A stretch of 64,000 nt of DNA from Hyphomicrobiales bacterium (lineage in GTDB: Bacteria > Pseudomonadota > Alphaproteobacteria > Rhizobiales > JACESI01): the NCBI GenBank assembly GCA_039973685.1, contig JBDWKL010000011.1:1-64000 (forward strand), written 5' to 3'. Positions 36,648 through 45,368 of this stretch are shown here, piece after piece. The notes beneath the pieces are model-generated. The model was not told the origin of the DNA and made no database searches. It saw only the letters and a program-made list of their open reading frames with translations. Each line of letters begins with the position of its first letter. The stretch's first letter is position 1. The position numbers and the translations under genes were made by a program.

Positions 36648-37663
36648 TAGCCAATCTTGCCTTTCAGGGAAGCGATCACATCACGGATGGTGATGCCATC
36701 AGCACGGGCGGAGAATGAAAGCGCCATACGGTGTTGAAGCACAGGCTCTGCTAAGGCCAGCACATCGTCGATGGATGGCGCAAGGCGGCCTTGCAACAAA
36801 GCGCGGGCGCGAACAGTAAGCATCAGGGCTTGTGAAGCACGTGGCCCCGGTCCCCATGCAATGTGCTTGGTCATTTCATCCGTTGAATTCTCATCAGGGC
36901 GGGCGGAGCGAACCAATTCCAAAATCGCATCAATAACGCTTTCGCCTACTGGCATTTGGCGCACAAGCAATTGAAATTCGCGCAGCTCTTTCGCGCTCAA
37001 GATTGGTTTTGCTACAGCCGTCTCAGCACCTGTTGTTTCAAGCAGAATACGGCGTTCAGCATCAAGCTCTGGGTAAAGCACATCAATCTGCATTAAGAAG
37101 CGGTCAAGCTGTGCTTCTGGTAGCGGGTAAGTGCCTTCTTGTTCCAGCGGGTTTTGCGTGGCGAGCACATGGAATGGTTCATCGAGGTCATAGCGCTTGC
37201 CTGCAACCGTCACATGATATTCCTGCATGGCCTGCAATAGCGCTGATTGTGTACGTGGGCTGGCGCGGTTGATTTCGTCAGCCATGAGAAGCTGGGTGAA
37301 AATTGGACCTTTCAAAAAGCGAAAACTACGTTTCCCCTTCTCGTCTTGTTCCATCACTTCAGAACCTAAAATATCAGAAGGCATCAAATCAGGCGTGAAC
37401 TGGACACGTCCGGCATCCAAACCTAAGACGGTGCCCATGGTTTCAACAAGCAGCGTTTTTGCAAGACCTGGTACGCCGACGAGAAGGCCGTGACCACCAG
37501 AAAGGATGGTCGTCATTGCTCTTTCAACGACGGTTTCTTGGCCATAAATCACGCTGCTTATAGCTTCGCGGGCTTCGTTGATGCGGGCAGCGGCGTTGTC
37601 AGCAGCTTTAACAATCGCTTCCTGATTGATATCCTTTGAAGGTTTCGTATCTACGGCACTCAT
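36647..37663 (-). CDS. MoxR-family AAA+ ATPase
   Basis: 338 residues. Landmarks are the family N-terminal VIYGQETVVERAMTTIL, Walker A-like GVPGLAKT, Walker B ADEINRASPRTQSALLQAMQE, sensor 1 LATQNPLEQEGTYPLPEAQLDRF and the C-terminal helical lid with GPGPRASQALML. MoxR proteins act as chaperone-like ATPases that activate VWA proteins, and here three VWA-related genes follow in the same operon. The promoter should lie in the 248-bp divergent spacer (37664–37911). Confidence 0.95.
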   Translation of the reverse strand: MSAVDTKPSKDINQEAIVKAADNAAARINEAREAISSVIYGQETVVERAMTTILSGGHGLLVGVPGLAKTLLVETMGTVLGLDAGRVQFTPDLMPSDILGSEVMEQDEKGKRSFRFLKGPIFTQLLMADEINRASPRTQSALLQAMQEYHVTVAGKRYDLDEPFHVLATQNPLEQEGTYPLPEAQLDRFLMQIDVLYPELDAERRILLETTGAETAVAKPILSAKELREFQLLVRQMPVGESVIDAILELVRSARPDENSTDEMTKHIAWGPGPRASQALMLTVRARALLQGRLAPSIDDVLALAEPVLQHRMALSFSARADGITIRDVIASLKGKIG

Positions 37664-37911
37664 TCAGAAAGCTCCTGTCTGCATATTATGATCATTCATC
37701 ATAGCGCTTGTTGCGCTGTTGAGGTGGCAGTTTCTAATCTTTTCAACAACCCTCTAACTGTATGTGGAGCTATTAGGACAAAAGTCCATCAAAAAAACCA
37801 TCCATTTTAGCTTTGCATCAATCAATTTCTTGACATTAAAATGTTTGCAAACCTCATCGTGATCAGCTCCAATGTTGCGGAATTGAAAACATTTGCTACA
37901 TACCCTTTGTA

Positions 37912-38547
37912 ATGGCTAAAGAATTGACAGATATCGCGGACATTGATGACGGAAAGATGGCGGGCGGCTTAGAGGCTTTAATGGCCCGTGCTAAGTACGC
38001 TGGTGCTGGTCTGCCACCCGTTGAAAAATGGAACCCGCCGTTTTGTGGTGATCTGGATATGCGCATCGCTGCCAACGGGCTTTGGTATTACATGGGAACG
38101 CCGATTGGTCGTGAGGCGTTGGTGCGCTTGTTTTCTACCGTTTTGCGCAAAGATGAAGACGGTAAGACATATTTGGTAACGCCGGTTGAGAAGATCGGTA
38201 TCACCGTTGATGACGCGCCTTTCTTTGCCGTTGAATTGAATGCCCACATTGAGGCAGGCGAACAGGTTTTGACACTACGCACCACGGTTGGTGATGTGAT
38301 TGAGGTCAATGAAGACCATCCTCTTCGTTTTGAAGATGAAGATGTGACAGGTGGCATAAAGCCCTATGTCCATGTGCGTGGTCGTTTAGACGCCTTACTC
38401 GCGCGGCCTTTGCTTTATCAACTTGTGGATTTGGGTGAAACAAAACCTGTTGACGATGTTGATATGTTCGGCATTTCCAGCCGCGGTATATTCTACGCGA
38501 TTATGCGCCAAGATGAACTTGACCGTCTGGCGGCTGAAAGCGACTGA
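37912..38547 (+). CDS. DUF1285 domain protein
   Basis: 211 residues. The family pattern is seen: PPVEKWNPPFCGDLDMRIAANGLWYYMGTPIGREALVRLFSTVL, KDEDGKTYLVTPVEKIGI and VDDAPFFAVEL. DUF1285 proteins are soluble and of unknown function. The gene starts a three-gene operon with a CoA-type NUDIX enzyme (6 bp downstream) and the tRNA CCA enzyme, an association that hints at a housekeeping role. The upstream region holds a TTGACA (37830–37835) and an 8-bp inverted repeat AAATGTTT/AAACATTT (37839–37846, 37887–37894) of uncertain meaning. Confidence 0.9.
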   Translation: MAKELTDIADIDDGKMAGGLEALMARAKYAGAGLPPVEKWNPPFCGDLDMRIAANGLWYYMGTPIGREALVRLFSTVLRKDEDGKTYLVTPVEKIGITVDDAPFFAVELNAHIEAGEQVLTLRTTVGDVIEVNEDHPLRFEDEDVTGGIKPYVHVRGRLDALLARPLLYQLVDLGETKPVDDVDMFGISSRGIFYAIMRQDELDRLAAESD

Positions 38548-38553
38548 TCCACT

Positions 38554-39216
38554 ATGTTTTCATCAGATCAAGACTTTCTGGAACGGGCAAAGCGTTACCT
38601 TCATCAAGACCCGTCAAAGCTTGAAGATAAGGGTGACTTGATCTTGAACGAGGGCGTGCGGAAAATGCATCCGACGTTTCGTGAAGCAGCAATTTTGTTT
38701 TCTGTTATTGAGCGCCCCGACGGTTTGACCACTTTGCTCAACATGCGTCCAGCTCACCTTAAAGACCATGGCGGCCAGATTGGTTTTCCAGGTGGTAAGG
38801 TGGAAGACGAAGACACCGGCCCTATATCCACGGTACGCCGTGAGGCGATGGAAGAGGTCGGCATTGCTACCACTAAAATTGAACCAATTGGTTTTCTAGA
38901 TGCCTATGTTACCGGCTCTGGATTTCGCATAGTGCCAGCTCTTTGTCATGTGAAAATGGATGAACCCATGCGTCTTGATCCCAATGAGGTGGATGCAGCA
39001 TTTGAGGTGCCGTTTTCGTTTTTGATGAATCTGAATAATGAAGAACATGGGTTTATTGAATATAAGAATAAGCCGCGTTTTTATTATGAATATAACTACC
39101 ATGATGGTACGCAGGATTGGCGTATTTGGGGTGTGACCGCAGGTATTATTCGCCAATTATATGAAACAATCTATCCGGAGTTTCCGGTGGATCAACCTTA
39201 CTTGGAAAACCGATAG
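38554..39216 (+). CDS. NUDIX hydrolase, CoA pyrophosphatase type (NudL-like)
   Basis: 220 residues. The Nudix box GGKVEDEDTGPISTVRREAMEEVGI is intact apart from one extra residue of spacing. It is preceded by the CoA-pyrophosphatase motif LLNMRPAHLKDHGGQIGFPGG, equivalent to the LLTxRxxxMRxHxGQVxFPGG block that distinguishes CoA-active NUDIX enzymes. The enzyme should hydrolyse CoA and its derivatives to phosphopantetheine and 3',5'-ADP. It lies in an operon between the DUF1285 gene and cca. Confidence 0.9.
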   Translation: MFSSDQDFLERAKRYLHQDPSKLEDKGDLILNEGVRKMHPTFREAAILFSVIERPDGLTTLLNMRPAHLKDHGGQIGFPGGKVEDEDTGPISTVRREAMEEVGIATTKIEPIGFLDAYVTGSGFRIVPALCHVKMDEPMRLDPNEVDAAFEVPFSFLMNLNNEEHGFIEYKNKPRFYYEYNYHDGTQDWRIWGVTAGIIRQLYETIYPEFPVDQPYLENR

Positions 39217-39219
39217 ATT

Positions 39220-40449
39220 ATGGATGAACTCATCAAACCGCATCTCGTAAACCGCTCATGGCTTGAAGACGTGCCCTTGAAGCAATTGATGTCTGTACTC
39301 AATGTTGATGGCGAAGAAACGCGCATCATTGGTGGCGCTGTGCGTGATGCGTTACTGGGCGAGGTGATTGGCGACATTGATCTTGCAACCACTGCTGTGC
39401 CTGAAAAAGTACGAGAGCTTTGCGAAGCGGCGGGCTTTAAGGCGGTTGATACGGGCCTTGATCACGGCACGCTGACGATTGTGGTTGATGGTGTGAATTT
39501 TGAAGTAACAACGCTTCGAAAAGATGTTGAAACCGATGGGCGTCATGCCACGGTGATTTTTGGTCGCGACTGGGTTGAAGATGCAGCGCGGCGTGATTTC
39601 ACTATGAACGCACTGTCGATTGACCATGAGGGTGAGATACACGACCCTATTGGCGGTTATCCAGATTTGGTGAACCGTGAGGTGAAATTTATCGGTGAAC
39701 CACAAAAGCGTATCGAAGAAGATTATCTGCGCTCATTACGCTTCTTCCGCTTTTTTGCTTGGTATGGCGTTGGACGTCCTGATCGTGATGCGTTGCGGGC
39801 TGTTGTGCGCACAAAGGCGGGCTTGGAAACTTTGTCTGTTGAACGTGTTTGGTCTGAACTTAAAAAGATGCTGCTTGCACGAACACCAGAGCGCGCCATT
39901 TTGTGGATGCGCACGACGGAAGTATTTGCAACGATATTGCCTGAAAATTGGGGGCTCGATCAGTTTCATTGGTTGATCAATTTAGAAGGTGAACTGAATT
40001 GGTCGCCTGATCCTTTGCAACGATTGCAAGCCATGTTGCGCCCTTCAGAAGACGTAATTCACGCGGTTGCTGATCGATTGAAGTTTTCTAATGATGAGCG
40101 CACGCGCTTGATTGATTGGAGCGAAGAATCTGGCAAGGCTACGGGTTATGTCGACCTCACTGTTGTTGATCTTGCCAAGGTGCTTTATCGCGGCAAACGT
40201 CTTGCTGTTCGTGACGCGCTTGTTCATGAGTTTGCAAAACGCTTCAATAAAGAAGAAGCGGGCGCGGACCGGATTCCAGCTTTGCTTGAATTTATCGATA
40301 GCTGGGAAAAGCCAGAATTTCCGGTAAGCGGTGAAGACCTTATTAAGGCCGGATATGCGCCTGGGCCTGATCTTGGCAATAAGCTGAAAGAAATTGAAGA
40401 CGCGTGGATTGAAAGCGGCTTTACGCTTAGTCGTGACGATTTGCTCTAG
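39220..40449 (+). CDS. cca: CCA tRNA nucleotidyltransferase
   Basis: 409 residues, alphaproteobacterial class II type. The nucleotidyltransferase head shows RIIGGAVRDALLGEVIGDIDLATTA (GG-x-VRD and the DxD metal site). An ARRDFTMNALSID motif (basic/template region) and RIEEDYLRSLRFFRFFAWYG follow, then a helical body and tail. The enzyme adds or repairs the 3' CCA end of tRNA in the cytoplasm. No HD phosphohydrolase motif is obvious. It is convergent with the P450 gene with a 4-nt overlap. Confidence 0.93.
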   Translation: MDELIKPHLVNRSWLEDVPLKQLMSVLNVDGEETRIIGGAVRDALLGEVIGDIDLATTAVPEKVRELCEAAGFKAVDTGLDHGTLTIVVDGVNFEVTTLRKDVETDGRHATVIFGRDWVEDAARRDFTMNALSIDHEGEIHDPIGGYPDLVNREVKFIGEPQKRIEEDYLRSLRFFRFFAWYGVGRPDRDALRAVVRTKAGLETLSVERVWSELKKMLLARTPERAILWMRTTEVFATILPENWGLDQFHWLINLEGELNWSPDPLQRLQAMLRPSEDVIHAVADRLKFSNDERTRLIDWSEESGKATGYVDLTVVDLAKVLYRGKRLAVRDALVHEFAKRFNKEEAGADRIPALLEFIDSWEKPEFPVSGEDLIKAGYAPGPDLGNKLKEIEDAWIESGFTLSRDDLL

Positions 40450-41828
40450 TCGCGAAATTCGAGTTTCATTTCCAATCGATCTTTGGGTCTCAACGTAAGG
40501 CGTGAGACGGGTGTTATTTTGTCCAAGTCAATTGGCGTCAGTTTATAGCGCCGCGCAATTGTTCCAAGGACAAGCGCCGATTCAGCATTAGCGAAGGCGG
40601 CACCCGTGCATACCCTTTGGCCAACACTGAAAGGTATCCAAGTACCATTCGGTGCTCCACCCGTACGGTCTTTGATAAAACGGGATGGATCAAAGTGATC
40701 TGGATTTCCCCAGTATTCTCGGTGCCGTTGTACGATCCAAGGAGCGATTATGATCATGTCATCCGGCTTGATATCAAAGCCACGCATTTTATCTTTTTTG
40801 AGCGCGTAGCGAGTGATGAACGCAACAGGTGGGTAGAGGCGCAGGGCTTCTTTGAAAACCGCGGAGGTAAATTTCATTCGACCAACGGCTTCATATGGTA
40901 TTTCTTCGTCACCTGCTTGAGCTAAAACCTCGTCACGAAGCGCCGTCCAATCTTGCGGTGATTGCGAAAGACACAGCAAGCCCCAAGTAAGCGCACTTGC
41001 AGATGTTTCATGCCCGGCCAAAAAGAAGAACGCTATCTGGTTTATGATTTCTTCGCGCGTAAAGCCATCCCCCGTCTCAGGATCGCGGCACTCGACGATA
41101 ATCTGGCAAATGTCATCTTCCTTTACATTGCTCGACAGCCGATCGTCTACAATAGACGCAATGATGGCTCTAATTTTCGAGCAGGCTTCCATGCCACGCT
41201 TCGGGATTTTCTGCTTGGAATGGGCCGCCGCCCGAAACACTGCTTTCCCAGTCATGTGGGGTAGGGATTCTTGGTAGATGGTGAACTCACGAAAGATCGT
41301 ATTTGCGTCGCTATCTTCAATTGGTTTTGAGAACATTGTGCGAAAAATTACATCGGCTGTTACGTAAGCCATTTCTTCATCTAAATTGATGACGCCGCCG
41401 ACCTTTTGATCAAGCGTTTCGATGTAATCCCGAATTGAGTCTTGCATACTGGCATAGGCAACCTTTAGCCGTAGCTTTGCAAAGACCTGATTAATCATCC
41501 GGCTTTGTCGTTTCCACTTGTCGCCGCTTACAGTGAAAATACTGTCCCCAAGCAGCGGCATAAGAGAATCGGTTACTAGATCGCTTTTGGGATAATCATC
41601 CACTTTGTCGATCATGACATGACGGATCATATTGGGGTCATTCACTATATAAATTGATCGCTTGGAGGTAAAAGGCGCGGTCCCCATGAAAATTTTGAAC
41701 GCTTTTTCTGGGATGTATTGCAGAATGTCATTCTTGCCCGACACGAAGATGCGCCACAGAATTTGTTTCCAATCTGCTGGTTCGGGTGCAGGGGGGCGAT
41801 AAAGAGATTTGCTGCGATCAGTTGACAT
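40446..41828 (-). CDS. Cytochrome P450
   Basis: 460 residues. It has the heme-binding loop FSVGQRVCTG (FxxGxRxCxG; Cys is the iron ligand), the I-helix AGHETSA (oxygen activation), K-helix EALR (ExxR) and the PDHFDPSRFIKD meander. There is no membrane anchor and no fused reductase, so it needs separate redox partners, none of which lie nearby. The substrate is unknown; the form resembles bacterial members close to the CYP4/CYP102-like side. It is 7 bp downstream of a membrane serine-hydrolase-like gene, which may provide or process its substrate. Confidence 0.95.
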   Translation of the reverse strand: MSTDRSKSLYRPPAPEPADWKQILWRIFVSGKNDILQYIPEKAFKIFMGTAPFTSKRSIYIVNDPNMIRHVMIDKVDDYPKSDLVTDSLMPLLGDSIFTVSGDKWKRQSRMINQVFAKLRLKVAYASMQDSIRDYIETLDQKVGGVINLDEEMAYVTADVIFRTMFSKPIEDSDANTIFREFTIYQESLPHMTGKAVFRAAAHSKQKIPKRGMEACSKIRAIIASIVDDRLSSNVKEDDICQIIVECRDPETGDGFTREEIINQIAFFFLAGHETSASALTWGLLCLSQSPQDWTALRDEVLAQAGDEEIPYEAVGRMKFTSAVFKEALRLYPPVAFITRYALKKDKMRGFDIKPDDMIIIAPWIVQRHREYWGNPDHFDPSRFIKDRTGGAPNGTWIPFSVGQRVCTGAAFANAESALVLGTIARRYKLTPIDLDKITPVSRLTLRPKDRLEMKLEFRD

Positions 41829-41835
41829 TATCTTG

Positions 41836-43068
41836 CTAGCTATCTGGTTGAATTCGTTTGTTCGCGTTCAAATTGTTTGCAAGCGACTGGGGGTGAGTGA
41901 TGATGTAGAAAAAATCGTAAGAACCCGCAACATCATTGGCAGTTAAATACTGAAAGTGCATGCGCAAAGGGTTGTATTTAAACTGGTCGAGCTTTTTAGC
42001 CGAAAAAACCTCCCCGAATACTGCAGAACGAACTTGGTAACGCGCTGGCAGCGGCGTGCTTAAATTAAAACCATAATCTTGATCTAGTCGAATATGTGGG
42101 ATGCTGAAGGGGTCTTGCGGGGCAAAATATTCGATCCAGTTTGCATCGTTGTCTTCAAGAAGTTGAACGGTGAGCGCTCTGAAATACTCGTTCTTTCTAT
42201 AAGTCGTTGTGTAGGGAAGCAGCGAGCCGAATGTGGCGTGTATAATTTCATAATCGGCGAAATTCTCTCCGGACCGTCTTGCATCTAAAACGGTTTTAAA
42301 GGCTGGAAGCGAATGAAAACAACCACATGAATGGCCGATCACAAGAACCTCATCGGGTTTTTCTTGGTTGATAATTTCGATGGCTTCTTGAGAGAAGGTG
42401 GCGATTTGTTTTTCAAGTTCTGTAATTTTATTCGCCGTCAATCTGCATTGATATATCAAGCTATCAGCCAGATGTGGTTCATACAGTGTCTTAAAGAACC
42501 GACCCAGCCTCGCGACTGATAGGAAGATAAGAAGTCCTATAGAGCCGCCCAATGCATAACTGGAACCTTGGCTTAATTGTAAAAAACTGATCAAGCTTGC
42601 GGCAGCAATAAGCAGAATAAGCGCCAGCAGAAAGCGGGCGATCAAACCAAATAAGGGCACTGAAAAAACAATGCCTGCTCTGATTTGGCGTTTGAAAAGT
42701 GGTGGTAAAACACCGTTTATAAAAAATCGAAAATACCAATAGAGATAGTTTGGAAAGCGGGTGAAATCTGACCGGGCAGCTTCGCGCTCAACTTCTTGCT
42801 GAGTGTCAGAAATATAATATTGAGTGAGCGTTTTGCCTTCTGGCCAATCAGCTTCCAATGTAAAGGAACTGAAGTGGCTGTTTGGCCGCTCGTTTTTGTC
42901 GAGCGGACTGATGCTCATTGGAACATTAAACCGCCGCGCATAATAACGATGCTGTTGGCGCATCATCAAATGATAGCGGCTAGGGCCCGCTATATCGAGG
43001 CCTGTAAAGAACAAAACAAGACGCTTTTGCACTTTCGGCTCGTCGATTTGGTCATTCGAATTGGGCAA
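41836..43068 (-). CDS. Membrane protein with alpha/beta-hydrolase-like motif
   Basis: 410 residues. The N-terminal strand VLFFTGLDIAGPSRYHLMMRQQ resembles the first strand and oxyanion region of alpha/beta hydrolases. Two hydrophobic helices lie near residues 125–200. The nucleophile-elbow-like motif DEVLVIGHSCGCFHSL (GHSxG) lies in the second half. A catalytic Asp/His cannot be assigned with confidence. It may be a membrane lipase/esterase or a degenerate relative. It is 7 bp upstream of the P450 gene on the same strand, and 39 bp downstream of hemF. Confidence 0.7.
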   Translation of the reverse strand: MPNSNDQIDEPKVQKRLVLFFTGLDIAGPSRYHLMMRQQHRYYARRFNVPMSISPLDKNERPNSHFSSFTLEADWPEGKTLTQYYISDTQQEVEREAARSDFTRFPNYLYWYFRFFINGVLPPLFKRQIRAGIVFSVPLFGLIARFLLALILLIAAASLISFLQLSQGSSYALGGSIGLLIFLSVARLGRFFKTLYEPHLADSLIYQCRLTANKITELEKQIATFSQEAIEIINQEKPDEVLVIGHSCGCFHSLPAFKTVLDARRSGENFADYEIIHATFGSLLPYTTTYRKNEYFRALTVQLLEDNDANWIEYFAPQDPFSIPHIRLDQDYGFNLSTPLPARYQVRSAVFGEVFSAKKLDQFKYNPLRMHFQYLTANDVAGSYDFFYIITHPQSLANNLNANKRIQPDS

Positions 43069-43107
43069 AACGGTTCTCAGGCTGTCGAATTTTGTTTCAT
43101 CATTCTT

Positions 43108-44019
43108 TTACGGCCATTTCACCTCTGGCGGAAGACTGGAGAGAATTGATGAGACGTTACCACCAGTCTTGAGACCAAAAATTGTGCCGCGATCATAAAG
43201 CAGATTGTATTCCACATAGCGACCCCGTCGGATCAGTTGTTCTTCGCGATCTTCGTCTGTCCAAGGCGTTTCCATATTTTTGCGGACAAGCTTTGGGTAG
43301 ATATCAAGGAAGCCAAGGCCTACGTCTTTGGTGAGGTTCAAATCATTATCCCAGTCACCTGAATTATGGCGGTCATAAAAGATGCCGCCCACGCCACGCG
43401 GTTCATCGCGGTGGGGGAGATAGAAATATTCATCGCACCACTTTTTGATCTTTTCATAAGAAATGATGTCAGAGTGCGGCGTGACGGCTTTTTCCATAGC
43501 GGCATGAAAATCTATCGTGTCTTCGTGCTCTTGGTTGCGGCGTCTGTCGAGTACAGGCGTTAGGTCTGCGCCGCCGCCGAACCATTGTTTCGTGGTCACG
43601 ACCATGCGGGTGTTCATGTGAACGGCTGGAATGTTTGGATTCCACAAATGAGCAATCAACGAGATGCCTGAGGCCCAAAAGCGCGGGTCTTCTTCAGCAC
43701 CTGGAATTTGTTTGCGAAACTCTGGTGAGAATTCCCCATGAACAGAGGAGCAATGAACGCCGACTTTCTCAAACAGGCGCCCATGCATCATGGACATCAC
43801 GCCGCCACCGCCCTTTGCGCCTGTGTGGTCTGTGCGATCCCATGGCGTGCGATTGAATGTTGCAGGTTCTACGCCCTCTTTGCCAAGGGACACTTCGCGT
43901 TCAAGCGTCTCAAACTCAGCGCAAATTTGGTCGCGCAAGTTTTGAAACCAGCTTTCGGCTTCTTTTTTCTTGTCTTCAATGTCTGCAGGGAGAGGCTGTG
44001 GTGTTGTCGTATCAGACAT
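43108..44019 (-). CDS. hemF: Oxygen-dependent coproporphyrinogen III oxidase
   Basis: 303 residues, the usual length. Characteristic blocks are [11 protein letters not shown]-like (here [22 protein letters not shown]), [31 protein letters not shown] and [17 protein letters not shown]. The enzyme decarboxylates two propionates of coproporphyrinogen III to protoporphyrinogen IX, using oxygen, as a cytoplasmic dimer. It lies between trmL (88 bp upstream) and the hydrolase–P450 pair; heme supply to the P450 is a tempting but unproven link. Confidence 0.97.
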   Translation of the reverse strand: MSDTTTPQPLPADIEDKKKEAESWFQNLRDQICAEFETLEREVSLGKEGVEPATFNRTPWDRTDHTGAKGGGGVMSMMHGRLFEKVGVHCSSVHGEFSPEFRKQIPGAEEDPRFWASGISLIAHLWNPNIPAVHMNTRMVVTTKQWFGGGADLTPVLDRRRNQEHEDTIDFHAAMEKAVTPHSDIISYEKIKKWCDEYFYLPHRDEPRGVGGIFYDRHNSGDWDNDLNLTKDVGLGFLDIYPKLVRKNMETPWTDEDREEQLIRRGRYVEYNLLYDRGTIFGLKTGGNVSSILSSLPPEVKWP

Positions 44020-44107
44020 AGATTGTTTCCTGAAAATGCATCTTGGTTCGTTTTATCAGAGATGTCGCGCTTCACCATAGGAAAAATCGTGACATGCAGT
44101 TATTGCG

Positions 44108-44587
44108 CTATCCGATTTGCCGCAGCGCTTCACCTGCGACCATGGCAACGGAACAGGCAAGATTGAGAGAGCGCATGTTTTCGACCATGGGGATAGTGAG
44201 TTGCTCATCCACAAGCTCATGCACGCTTTCAGGCACGCCGGAACTCTCGCGACCAAATAACAAAATATCGTTTTCATTATAGGTGAGATCTGCATAGCTC
44301 TTGTCGGTTTTTGTTGTGAGCAAGACCAAGCGCTTTTGTTCCTTTATGCGCCATTCGCAAAAGGCATCAAACGAGACGTGCCGCTGCATGGCCGCGATTT
44401 CTAAGTAGTCCATGCCAGCGCGCTTTAGACCCGTATCCGACAAGACAAATCCGGTCGGCTCAATGATGTGAACTTTCACTCCTAAACAAGCCCCCATGCG
44501 CAGGATCGTTCCTGTATTTTGCGGGATGTCTGGTTGATAAAGCGCGATGCTGAGTTGGCTTGTTGAACGGGGTTTCAAAACGGGCAT
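44108..44587 (-). CDS. trmL: tRNA (cytidine/uridine-34-2'-O)-methyltransferase
   Basis: 159 residues of SPOUT (TrmL/YibK) type. It has the N-terminal ALYQPDIPQNTGTILRMGA, the central LLFGRESSGVPE and the knot motif IPMVENMRSLNLACSVAMVAGEALRQ. It methylates the wobble ribose of certain tRNA-Leu. The N-terminus is about 11 residues longer than typical because the chosen ATG overlaps the pseudouridine-synthase stop by 13 nt; a non-ATG start slightly downstream is possible. It is translationally linked to the upstream RNA-modification gene. Confidence 0.93.
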   Translation of the reverse strand: MPVLKPRSTSQLSIALYQPDIPQNTGTILRMGACLGVKVHIIEPTGFVLSDTGLKRAGMDYLEIAAMQRHVSFDAFCEWRIKEQKRLVLLTTKTDKSYADLTYNENDILLFGRESSGVPESVHELVDEQLTIPMVENMRSLNLACSVAMVAGEALRQIG

Positions 44588-45261
44588 TCACTTTCAAATT
44601 TGATACGGGCGCCGCCGATGGGATGGTGAAATTCTAGCATTTCTGCATGAAGGCTAAGGCGATCGGAGGCGTTTAAGGCTTGCTCGTGAGCATAGAGATT
44701 GTCGCCTAAAATCGGATGGCCAAGCGATAGCATGTGAACGCGCAATTGGTGAGAACGTCCGGTCTTCGGGAAAAGCTGAACGCGGGTTTTATTTTCATCA
44801 CGCGCGAGTACCTTCCAGCTTGTTTGTGCGGATTTTCCTTGCTCAAAGTCCACCATCTGCTTCGGGCGGTTTGGCCAATCGCAAATGAGCGGCAGATCAA
44901 CCTCGCCAGTTTCATTTTCCAGTTGCCCCCAAACATCCGCCACATATCGCTTATCAACATGACGTCGTTCAAATTGCAGGCCGAGATGGCGGTGGGTGTC
45001 TGCATCAAGCGCCAAAACGATGAGGCCAGAGGTATCCATATCCAAGCGATGGACAATGCGTGCTTTGGGGTGTTCAGCTTGCACACGACTTTCTAAGCAA
45101 TCTTTATGGTGGTCTGCTTTGCCTGGTACGGTGAGCAGGCCCGACGGTTTATCCAAGACCAGCAACTGCTCATCCACATGCACATAGCAAAGCGGGCCCG
45201 TCGGTGGTCGGTAGACCAGTGGGGCTGGTGCGGTGCTGCTGATTGCGGTTTTTTCATTCAT
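44575..45261 (-). CDS. RluA-family pseudouridine synthase
   Basis: 228 residues. The catalytic motif HRLDMDTSG (Asp nucleophile) and the family blocks LLVLDKPSGLLTVPG and GRSHQLRVHMLSLGHPILGD are intact. It lacks an S4 domain and has the short length of RluA itself (23S U746 / tRNA U32), but the exact target cannot be read here. It forms a two-gene unit with trmL. The start at 45261 places the catalytic core at the normal distance. Confidence 0.92.
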   Translation of the reverse strand: MNEKTAISSTAPAPLVYRPPTGPLCYVHVDEQLLVLDKPSGLLTVPGKADHHKDCLESRVQAEHPKARIVHRLDMDTSGLIVLALDADTHRHLGLQFERRHVDKRYVADVWGQLENETGEVDLPLICDWPNRPKQMVDFEQGKSAQTSWKVLARDENKTRVQLFPKTGRSHQLRVHMLSLGHPILGDNLYAHEQALNASDRLSLHAEMLEFHHPIGGARIKFESECPF

Positions 45262-45368
45262 CGTTGAATATTCTTGAATTGCTCTTGGGGCCTCATGCCC
45301 CTACAAAGACGGAGCATTCAGATTGCTGCCTATTTAATGGGTATCCAGCCAACAAGAAAGCTCTTCTT

